From assembly GCF_011761345.1 (NCBI RefSeq), contig NZ_JAASRY010000002.1, forward strand, positions 124,001-188,000: DNA of 64,000 nucleotides. Reading direction: 5' to 3'. The notes under the pieces are model-generated. The model searched no databases. It had not been told where the DNA came from and was given only the letters and a program-made list of their open reading frames with translations. The number at the start of each line of letters is the position of its first letter. Within the stretch, counting starts at the first letter, position 1. Both the position numbers and the translations under genes were made by a program. Shown here piece by piece: positions 17,344 to 25,900 of the stretch. This DNA comes from Thalassobacillus devorans (GTDB lineage: Bacteria > Bacillota > Bacilli > Bacillales > Halobacillaceae).

Positions 17344-18903
17344 ATGAGTAAAAAAAGTGCGAAAAAATTTTATGTTAGTGGAAAAGTACAAAAAGTAGGT
17401 TACCGTAAATGGGTGAAAGAGCAAGCGTTGAACCTTAATATCGACGGCTATGTAAAAAATTTAAAGAGTGGCAGAGTGCTAGTGATAGCATCCGGCACAG
17501 ACAAAGAGCTGGAAGAATTCAAAAACCGATTAAACGAAGGACCATCAAAAGCAGAAGTTGAAGGGATCAAAGAGGAAGCCTATCCGAAATTAGTGAAGGA
17601 AGGCTTCATAATCAAAAAGACAGCAAAACCGCAACAAGGCCAAAAGAAAGGTCCCGTTGCTGTTAAGAGTGACAGCAACATCCAAGTCGGTTTTCTAAGG
17701 AACTTTATCCAGCCCCCTTTTATTGCAAAAATGGTTGCTATGGTCTGTGACCATTATGGAATGGAACTGATCTATTTCCGCCCAAGAGATGTCGATATGG
17801 AAAAAAACAAAATCAAAGGGAAGAAACTTGTAGATGGGGAGTGGGTACGAGTAGATACAGATATTCCTGCTTTCATCGATATTTCTCCATTTGTGTTTAA
17901 ATTTGAAGAGGTGACAAGCTACCTGCGTGATCGCAGCATCTTATCGGATAATGGGCTGGATCGTGTGTCGAAAGCGAAACTGGAAAGTGCATTGAAGGAC
18001 GATCCTAACTTCAGCCACTTGCCGATTCCCACTTATATGCCAGAAGATTTGAGGGAATTGAAAGATATTATCAAAGAACATTCCTCCATTGTAATGAAGC
18101 CGGAATATGGCAGAGGTGGAGAGGGTATTTATTTCCTGCGTAAGGATGGCGATAAGTACCATATAGGACATAATACCGAAGAAGAAGTCTTGTATGAATC
18201 GGATTTTGAGCGGTTTTACGAGGAATCAATTAAAGATAGAGAATATGTCGTTCAAAAATATATCTCTTCCAGAACATTGCAGGATGACCCGTTTGATTGT
18301 CGTGTACATGTAGAAAAAAACGGTGAAGGAAAATGGGAAATAGCCCGTAATTATATAAGGATCGGCATTGCTCAGAAAGTCATATCGAATGTAAGACAAG
18401 GAGGGGGAGTAGCAGATCCTGTTCCTTTCCTTAAGGCTAACTTCCCTGATCAATGGGAAGAAATTGATGCCAAATTGACCGAGCTGGCCATGACGCTTCC
18501 TTATAAGCTAGAAGAAATCCGTCAGCAGGAGCTGTTGACCCTGGGATTCGACGTAGGGATTGATAAAAAAGGTGATCTTTACTTGTTTGAAGCAAACTCA
18601 GCACCAGCTGCAAGAAAACTGAAAGCAGAGTCCGCCTATTTACGAGCTGGATACTATAAGCATGTATTAGAAACAAAGGTCCTGAATGGGAATTTGAACA
18701 AAAAGAACCAGGCCTCCATCATAAGCAGCCTTGAATCAAAAAACAAGACTCTGCGAAATGATGTGAAGAAGCTAAAGTCTCAAGTAGAAAAGCTTAAGAA
18801 AGAAAAAGCAAAATACGAAAATGCCAATGCGTATTTAGAAAACAGCTTCTCCTGGAAACTGACAAAACCACTGCGTTCTATTAGAAAAGGGATGAAGAAG
18901 TAA
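17344..18903 (+). CDS. Acylphosphatase / YheCD-type ATP-grasp fusion
   Basis: A 519-residue fusion. Residues ~5-90 are an acylphosphatase domain with both catalytic residues present: Arg in KVGYRKW and Asn in YVKNLKSG. Residues ~110-455 are a YheC/YheD-family ATP-grasp domain, with VGFLRNFIQPPFIAKM at its start, IVMKPEYGRGGEGIYF for ATP binding, DDPFDCRVHVEKN, and LFEANSAP near the metal site. The end is a Lys/Glu-rich coiled coil and the motif SFSWKLTKPLRSIRKG. The ATG at 17344 follows GAGGTGGCAAC. The domain order is reversed relative to the two upstream fusions. A role in amino-acid ligation with an acyl-phosphate-clearing activity is inferred. It ends the run, before a bidirectional terminator. 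Confidence 0.85.
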   Translation: MSKKSAKKFYVSGKVQKVGYRKWVKEQALNLNIDGYVKNLKSGRVLVIASGTDKELEEFKNRLNEGPSKAEVEGIKEEAYPKLVKEGFIIKKTAKPQQGQKKGPVAVKSDSNIQVGFLRNFIQPPFIAKMVAMVCDHYGMELIYFRPRDVDMEKNKIKGKKLVDGEWVRVDTDIPAFIDISPFVFKFEEVTSYLRDRSILSDNGLDRVSKAKLESALKDDPNFSHLPIPTYMPEDLRELKDIIKEHSSIVMKPEYGRGGEGIYFLRKDGDKYHIGHNTEEEVLYESDFERFYEESIKDREYVVQKYISSRTLQDDPFDCRVHVEKNGEGKWEIARNYIRIGIAQKVISNVRQGGGVADPVPFLKANFPDQWEEIDAKLTELAMTLPYKLEEIRQQELLTLGFDVGIDKKGDLYLFEANSAPAARKLKAESAYLRAGYYKHVLETKVLNGNLNKKNQASIISSLESKNKTLRNDVKKLKSQVEKLKKEKAKYENANAYLENSFSWKLTKPLRSIRKGMKK

Positions 18904-18929
18904 CGAACATTTCTTTCATAAACACATGT

Positions 18930-18978
18930 AAGGGGCTGCCCTATATGTCTGTAATAGACTTATGGACAGCCCCTTTTC
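18930..18978. terminator. Bidirectional terminator between convergent ATP-grasp genes
   Basis: AAGGGGCTG and CAGCCCCTT form a stem extended by an inner GTCT/AGAC pairing; T-rich on the plus side (CCCCTTTTCTT), and the reverse strand also serves the convergent gene ending at 18979. Confidence 0.7.
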
Positions 18979-19974
18979 TTATCCTTGCAGTTGTTTCAAT
19001 ATATAGTTGTAATAATCGGGCTTGATGTCTGCCAGTTCGCTTTCTCCGAACTCGGTTCCCGGAGATGAGTTGATTTCAAACAAATAAATTTCCCCTGTTT
19101 GTTCGATACCCAAATCAATCCCCATCGCAATATTTCTCTTGTTGGATAGCTCTTCGATTTTATAAGGCAGCTCCTTGCCTATTGTTTTAATCTTCTCGCT
19201 GACTTCTTCCCAATTATCGAAGTTTGCTTTAAGGTAAGGGCTCAGCTTACTGACACAGCCGCCCTGTGCAACATTGGCAACAACCTTTTGATGGGCGCCG
19301 ATCCGGACGAGGTAGTTGGTAACTTGCCAACCTCCCTTGCCATTTTTTTCTAATCGTAATCTTGTATCAAAGGGTTCCCCTTTAGGAGTGGTAGACGTGA
19401 TGTACTTTTGCCATAAATATTTATCATCCATTTCCTCAATGAATGTTTTTAATTCCCCCACAGACATGGTCTTTTCTTCATTGCCATGATACAGGATATA
19501 GTCCTGGCTGTCTTTCTCGATAAGATAGATTCCCTGGCCTTTATGGCCGTTTCTAGGTTTAAGGATGATTGAATGATGTTCATGGATAAAGGTCGCAAAA
19601 TCCTCAAAACTTCCTGCACGCCGTGATGGTATAAGCAAGTCGGCGAATTCTCCATCTTCTTCTAACAATCGATATACTTTTTCTTTACCGCCATACATGC
19701 CATTGGTTGATAAATGACTTCTCTCTTTCAAAAATTCCATTTCCTCTTTGTAGCGGAAACAATACGTGTTTATATCGATATAGGGTGGGATAGGAACATC
19801 TTTCTCTACCCACTCGTTATCGATTAATACTTGCCCGTGAATGACTTCCTGTTCTATATCCACGTTTTCAGGGTGGGCATAGACGACTTCTATATTGTAA
19901 TACTTACTTGTTTTTGATAAGAGTCTTGCAAATTTAGGAGGTTTCTTGAAAATACGCATATAACAAATCTGCAT
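18979..19974 (-). CDS. YheCD-type ATP-grasp protein, short form
   Basis: A 331-residue ATP-grasp protein of the YheC/YheD family, convergent to the polymer operon. It begins at an ATG preceded by AAGGAGAT. Visible motifs are CYMRIFKKPPKFARLL at the N-terminus, IILKPRNGHKGQGIYLIE for ATP binding, GEPFDTRLRLEKNGKGGW, GAHQKVVANVAQGG and LFEINSSPGTEFG. It has neither the acylphosphatase domain nor the coiled-coil SWKxTxPLR tail of its relatives at 17344 and 30257, so it is the minimal catalytic unit. YheC and YheD are known mainly as spore-coat-associated proteins in B. subtilis; three members within 13 kb beside wall-polymer genes suggest another use here. The substrate is unknown. Confidence 0.82.
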   Translation of the reverse strand: MQICYMRIFKKPPKFARLLSKTSKYYNIEVVYAHPENVDIEQEVIHGQVLIDNEWVEKDVPIPPYIDINTYCFRYKEEMEFLKERSHLSTNGMYGGKEKVYRLLEEDGEFADLLIPSRRAGSFEDFATFIHEHHSIILKPRNGHKGQGIYLIEKDSQDYILYHGNEEKTMSVGELKTFIEEMDDKYLWQKYITSTTPKGEPFDTRLRLEKNGKGGWQVTNYLVRIGAHQKVVANVAQGGCVSKLSPYLKANFDNWEEVSEKIKTIGKELPYKIEELSNKRNIAMGIDLGIEQTGEIYLFEINSSPGTEFGESELADIKPDYYNYILKQLQG

Positions 19975-20213
19975 TGGTGTATCTCCTTTTATGTTTTATC
20001 GTATATTAGTAACCTTCGCTCCCCTGTTTTATTTTCTGGGGAGGGAAAGGGAGGAATTTTATACCTCCGTGTGGATGAAGTTACTTATACCCTAAATTGA
20101 AGATTGCTAATACATATTCACTAGAAAATAGTTAAAACAATACTTTAGTCTTATGTACAAATATTGGAAAATACCGATATATTTAACAATTGAATAAAGG
20201 AGGTGAAACTAAA

Positions 20214-22751
20214 GTGAAATTAATTAGAGTGATTACCATGTTCACGGCATTATGCTTAATTTTCCACTTTAGTCCACAGGTTATACTTGCTTCAGATGAG
20301 GAGAAAACAGAAGAAGCAAATACAGAGACGGTGGAAGATGAGCAGGCAAATGATAGCGAGACAGAAGCTGATGAAGAAGGGGAAGGAACAGATACAGAAG
20401 AAACAACGGAGGAAGAAGCTGACAGCGATGATATAGAAACCTCTTCTGATAATGTTAGTGAAGAAGAGCAGAAATCTACGGATGAAAATGACGATACAAC
20501 TGAAGAAGATACCATAGAAGAACAAACCCCAACAGATGAAGCGGAAGATCAACCTACATATGAACAAGATGATGTTTCTGATCATACCTCCAATGAAAAA
20601 GAAGAAAAGGAGGATCCAGCTGCAGATGAGGCCACTGCCCAAGATGAAGAGGTAAAGGAAGAGGAAAAAGCTGAGCCGGAAAATACCGATGAGGAAGCAA
20701 CAACATTCTCTGTCCAGAGTACCCAGCACTATCAACTTGGGGACAGGCATCCAGCTATCGTGGAAATTAAAGAAAAACTGAACGCCATCGGATTTGGCGG
20801 TATCAAGGAAACGGAGTTGTTCGGCTCCTTCACGGAACAACGTATCGAACAATTTCAGCAAAATTACGCCTTGCCTGTAAACGGCGCAGCCGATGATGCC
20901 ACGATGAAAAAGCTGGACGAAGTCTTTAACAGTTCCTTCCAGTCCGGAAAAAAAGACGACCGTATCCTCAAACTGAAAGAACAGCTCAATCAAACGCAGT
21001 TCAGTGGTATAACGGTCACCGATTATTTTGGTTCGTTTACGGAAAAACGTGTCAAAGAGTTGCAGAGCCATCTCAATATGAAGACGAATGGGATAGCGGA
21101 TGCATTAACACGAGAAAGATTACAGCAGCTTGCCAACCAGCAAACTATGCTGCAGGCAGACGAACCGTCAGAGTTCAAGGAAGGCGACAGAGATGAAGCG
21201 ATCAAGGATATGAAGCGGAAGTTGAATAGCATTGGCTTCGGTAAGATCCTTGTGACAGAATTATACGGCAGCTATACGACTAAAAAGGTGACACAATTCC
21301 AAAATTACTATGGACTGAATGAGAGCGGCGATGCGGATGCAGAAACGTTAGAACAGATTGATGATGTTTATAACAGTCCATTCCAGCTGGGGGAAAGACA
21401 TAACGAAACCAGTGAATGGAAGGAAAAACTGAATGAAGCAGGGTTTGGCGGAATTCGTGTTACGGACTATTTTGGAGAGTTCACCGAAAAACGTGTGAAA
21501 GAATTGCAGCGTACCTTAGGTCTGATAGACAATGGCATTATTGATAATGTCACGCAAGCGAAGCTGGATGAACTGCTTGCTGAAACCAGCTTCCAGCAAG
21601 GGGACAGAGACAGCAGAATCAGTGACATGAAAGAAAAATTGAATGCCATCGGTTTCGCCGGCATTACTGTCACCGACTATTATGGTGCGTTTACAGCAAA
21701 GCGTGTCGGTCAGTTCCAGGATTATTACGGACTTCCTGAAACAGGAGAAGCGAACCAAATAACACTCGATAAGCTGGATGAAGTATATCATTCTCCTTTT
21801 CAGCAAGGAAAGCGGCACGAAGACCTAAGCGGGTTAAAGGAAAAGCTGAATAAACTTGGGTTCAGTGGCATTACTGTGACAGACTACTTTGGTTCATTTA
21901 CAGAAAAACGTGTCAAGGAGTTCCAGGAATTTTACGGCCTGAAGGTTAATGGCATCATCGAGGAATATACGCAGGCAAAAATTGATGAGCTTTATCATAG
22001 TCCTTTGCAAGTCGGAAAACGTCACAGCGCTTTGAGCGAAGTAAAGGAAAACCTGAATGCGCTTGGTTATGGGGGAATAATCGTCTCTGATTATTTTGGC
22101 TCCTTCACCGAAAAGCGTGTCAAAGAGTTCCAACGTGATTATAATCTGCCTGTAAGTGGAATTGTAGACCCGCTCACACGAGAAACAATCGCGAGCAACG
22201 TGGTCAAAATCTTCCTTGACCCTGGTCATGGCGATCATGATCCAGGCGGGCAAGGATACGGGTTAGATGAAAAAGATGTGGTACTCGATATCGCTTTACG
22301 TACAGCAAATTCTTTGAACAGGAGCTACAAAGGATTTAATATCAAGTTCTCCCGGGAAGATGATACATTCATCCCGCTGGAAGAGCGTTCGGAAATGGCC
22401 AATAGCTGGGGCGCTGATTATTTTGTCAGTTATCATACGAACGCATGGCTTGGTAAAGGAAGCGGGTTCGAAACGTATATCCATGATGGAAACGTATCGA
22501 AAGAAACAGAGAAACGCCAGGAGGACATCCACAACTATTTGATTGACCGGATCGATGTAGGCGACCGCGGCATGAAACAGGCAGACTACAATGTACTGAG
22601 AAATACCGATATGCCTTCGATTCTATTAGAATATATGTTCATTGATAATTTGAGGGAAAACGAGATGCTGAAGGACTCCAATTACCGTACCTATTTAGGA
22701 GAAATCACAGCAGAAGCGATTGCTCATTCTTTTGGAATTGGAAGAAAATAA
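20214..22751 (+). CDS. Secreted N-acetylmuramoyl-L-alanine amidase with acidic region and seven peptidoglycan-binding repeats
   Basis: An 845-residue autolysin cleaving the lactyl-amide bond of peptidoglycan. The GTG at 20214 follows AAAGGAGGTGA; the in-frame TTG at 20190 lies upstream of that site and is rejected. Order: signal peptide (~1-25, ending VILA), an Asp/Glu/Thr-rich stretch of ~140 residues, seven ~70-residue PG_binding_1 repeats (~172-660, each with a GFGGI...TDYFGSFTEKRV...QF core), then an Amidase_3 domain. The zinc ligands are His672 (DPGHGDHD), Glu686 and His741 (SYHTNA), and the catalytic Glu is Glu806 (LLEYMF). The acidic part fits secretion into brine. It shares its architecture and translation-start sequence with the next gene. 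Confidence 0.93.
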   Translation: MKLIRVITMFTALCLIFHFSPQVILASDEEKTEEANTETVEDEQANDSETEADEEGEGTDTEETTEEEADSDDIETSSDNVSEEEQKSTDENDDTTEEDTIEEQTPTDEAEDQPTYEQDDVSDHTSNEKEEKEDPAADEATAQDEEVKEEEKAEPENTDEEATTFSVQSTQHYQLGDRHPAIVEIKEKLNAIGFGGIKETELFGSFTEQRIEQFQQNYALPVNGAADDATMKKLDEVFNSSFQSGKKDDRILKLKEQLNQTQFSGITVTDYFGSFTEKRVKELQSHLNMKTNGIADALTRERLQQLANQQTMLQADEPSEFKEGDRDEAIKDMKRKLNSIGFGKILVTELYGSYTTKKVTQFQNYYGLNESGDADAETLEQIDDVYNSPFQLGERHNETSEWKEKLNEAGFGGIRVTDYFGEFTEKRVKELQRTLGLIDNGIIDNVTQAKLDELLAETSFQQGDRDSRISDMKEKLNAIGFAGITVTDYYGAFTAKRVGQFQDYYGLPETGEANQITLDKLDEVYHSPFQQGKRHEDLSGLKEKLNKLGFSGITVTDYFGSFTEKRVKEFQEFYGLKVNGIIEEYTQAKIDELYHSPLQVGKRHSALSEVKENLNALGYGGIIVSDYFGSFTEKRVKEFQRDYNLPVSGIVDPLTRETIASNVVKIFLDPGHGDHDPGGQGYGLDEKDVVLDIALRTANSLNRSYKGFNIKFSREDDTFIPLEERSEMANSWGADYFVSYHTNAWLGKGSGFETYIHDGNVSKETEKRQEDIHNYLIDRIDVGDRGMKQADYNVLRNTDMPSILLEYMFIDNLRENEMLKDSNYRTYLGEITAEAIAHSFGIGRK
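20727..22199 (+). repeat. Seven tandem ~207-bp repeats encoding PG_binding_1 modules
   Basis: Each unit starts near F/L-Q-x-G-x-R/K-x and contains KEKLNxxGFxGI, a TDYFGSFTEKRVKEFQ-like core and a final NGIxDxxT segment. The second unit is followed by a short extra linker (about residues 315-325). Confidence 0.85.
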
Positions 22752-22767
22752 TAGCGAATCTACCATT

Positions 22768-22803
22768 AAGAGACGAGGGCCAAAAGTCCCGTCTCTTTTT
22801 TTA
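22768..22803 (+). terminator. Terminator after the amidase gene
   Basis: AAGAGAC pairs with GTCTCTT, with a GGG/CCC inner stem, followed by a run of seven T. Confidence 0.8.
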
Positions 22804-22857
22804 TTCGACAAATAAAGCCTGATTTCAACATATTTTTCTAATCCTACTAAAATCATG

Positions 22858-22886
22858 TTGAAAATTTGGGTCTTTTGGCTAATAAT
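22858..22886 (+). promoter_or_regulatory. Sigma-A-like promoter of the glucosaminidase gene
   Basis: TTGAAA at 22858-22863 is followed after 16 bp by TAATAA (or after 17 bp by AATAAT), about 40 bp before the GTG start at 22926. Confidence 0.5.
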
Positions 22887-22925
22887 GGACTAGTATGTAA
22901 ATTCTAGCAGGGAGGTGAAACTAAA

Positions 22926-25900
22926 GTGATACTGAGAAATTCTATCATTCTATCAATCGCCCTACTATTTTCTGTTATCAACTTTAGTCAACACACAGCA
23001 GAGGCAGCAACTGATCCAGCAAATGGTCAGAAGGAAGCAGAGGAAGATGTGGACAACCAGGATACATATTCAACTGAATCCACTGATCAAGAGCAGGATA
23101 CAGAAGCTGATGACGCTGAAGAAAGTGAGAGTGCAACAGAAGATACTGAAGGAGAAACAGAAGACTCACAAGAGGAAACAAATTCAACAGAAGATGACGC
23201 AGCTTCAGAGAAGACTAATGAAGAAGACACAGAAGCAACAGATGATGCAGCTACAGAAGAAACAGATACAGAAACTACCGGAGACGAAGCAGACGCCGAG
23301 GAAGAGGAAACAACGGCACCTGAGTCTGAAACCGAGGAGTCCACAGACGGAAGTGAAGCTAAAGAATCCTCTGATGACGCTGAAACTGATCTAGAAGAGG
23401 AAACCGATCAGGATGCTGAAGAAGAACTACAGGAAGATTCCGAGAAAGAAGCAGAGGAAGAAGAAGCTTCGGAAGAAATGGGAATGCAATCATTTTCTGT
23501 CCAAAGCAGCCACTCTTTCCAGGAAGGCGACAGCCATGAAGACATCGCTGAAATGAAAGAAAAGCTTAACGCGATTGGCTTTAGTGGAATCCGCGTAACC
23601 AATTACTATGGTTCTTATACAGCCAAACGCGTGGAAGATTTCCAGGCGAACTACAGGCTTCCGGTTACAGGTGTAGCAGATCAGGCAACCCTGGATAAGC
23701 TGGATGAAGTCTATAACAGTCCTTTCCAGGTTGGTGAAAGACATGCGGAAACCAGTACCATGAAAGAACGGTTGAATGCCATTGGTTTCGGCGGCATCAT
23801 CATCAGTGATTATTATGGCGGCTTTACAGAAAAACGGGTGAAGCAGTTCCAGGATTTTTACGGTATGGAACCGAACGGCATTGCTGACAATCTGACAAGG
23901 ACAAGAATTAAACAGATCTATGAAGTTGGATACGAGCAGGGCCACAAACACAGCACTATTTCTGAGATGAAGGAAAAACTGAACCATATCGGTTTCGGGG
24001 GTATCATCGTCTCTGATTATTATGGCAGCTTCACAGCCAAACGGGTCTCACAATTCCAGGAGTATTATGGTCTGAATGCTACCGGTAAAGCCAACGTGAC
24101 GACTCTTAACAAACTGGATGAGATCTACAATAGCCCTTTCCAGAAAGGGGAACGCCATGATGATACGGTTGCCTTGAAACGTGACCTGAATCGATTAGGG
24201 TTTGGGGACATTACGGTGACCAGATTATTTGGCTCCTATACAGAGAAAAAGCTGAAGCAATTCCAGGAGTATTATGGTTTAAGAGACACAGGTATTGCAG
24301 ATGAAGTCACTTGGGCTAAGATCGATGAAGTTCTTGCTACTCCGTATCAGGAAGGCAACCACCATGAGGATATGGTCGATTTGAAAAATGACCTGAACCG
24401 CTTAGGTTATGGCCCTATTACGGTAACTACCTTGTATGGTGCTTATACAGCGAAGCAAGTAAGAAAGTTCCAGGAGAATCATGATCTAGCTGTCAACGGA
24501 ATGATCGATGAGGTGACTCTTGCCAAGCTTAACAGCATCATGTCAGAAGGTTTCCAGCAGGGAGATCGCCATCCGGCAATGATTGAGCTGAAGCGTAATC
24601 TGAACGAGATTGGATTCGGACAAATTACGGTGACGGAATTGTTTGGGAACTATACCGAGAAGAAGGTCAAACAATTCCAGGAATACTACGGGTTAGAAGC
24701 AGATGGAAATGTAGATGAAGAAGTTTTTGATAAGATTGACGAAATCTTAGCCAGTCCATTCCAGGCAGGTGGAAAAGATGACGCCATTATCCCATTCAAA
24801 CATAAACTGAACTGGCTTAATTATGGCAATATTACCGTAACAGACTATTTCGGATCTTATACTGCCGAAAAAGTAGAAGACTTCCAGGAAGACCAGGGAT
24901 TACCGGTTAGTGGGATAGCTGATTACAAAACAAGAGCAAAGCTTGATGAATTGTTTTCAGGGATATTCCAGGAAGGCGGTTCCCATGAGAACATCAGTGA
25001 AATGAAAAAACTACTGAACAACACTGGTTTTGGAGGAATTAGAACCACTGATTATTATGGCAGCTTCACAGCCAAGCGAGTCAGCCAATTCCAGGAATAC
25101 TATGGATTAGAGGCTACCGGCAAAGCGGATGTCGAAACATTGAATAAGATCAAGGAAGTGGCTTCATCTCCTTTCCAGGAAGGAGCACGTCATGAAGATA
25201 CGATTGTACTTCATGAGAACTTGAATCGGTTAGGTTTCGGCGAATTGCCAGCTTCCGATCTCTATGATTCTCTAACAGAGGAAAAAGTCATAGAATTCCA
25301 GGAATACTATGGCTTGAGAACAACTGGTATAGCTGATGAGCCTACGTGGGCAAAAATGGATGAAATTCTATCAAGTCCTTTCCAGGAAGGCGAGCGTCAT
25401 GAAGATACCATCCTACTGAAAGAGAATCTTAATGAGCTGCAGTTCGGCAAGATTTCCGTAACAACTTATTTCGGTTCTTATACTACGGAACAAGTAGAAA
25501 AGTTCCAGGAGTATTATGGTCTTGTAGTGAATGGAATTGTTGATGGGCCAACATGGGCGAAAATGGATGAAGTACTGTCCAGTCCTTTCCAGGAAGGACA
25601 GCGTCATGAAGACACGCCTGAACTGAAGGAAAAGCTCAACCGTCTAGGCTTCGGCAACATTAAAACCACTACTTTATATGGTTCTTATATGAAACAGAAA
25701 GTCACAGACTTCCAATCCTACTACGGGTTGAATGCCCATGGAATTGCGGATGAACCTACATGGAACAAGATAGAAGAAATTCTATCACTTCCACTTCAGG
25801 TTGGAAACAGCCATGAAGATGTCAAGAAAATCAAAGATGCTTTAAACAAGTTAGGCTACGGCCAGCAGGAAGTCGATATTGCTTTCGATGAAACAACGGA

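Noticed and set aside
20292-21071. Long minus-strand open frame opposite the amidase gene
   Set aside because: It is antisense to the acidic low-complexity region, whose GAA/GAT codons avoid stops on the other strand; no ribosome site and a Phe/Ile/Cys-rich product.
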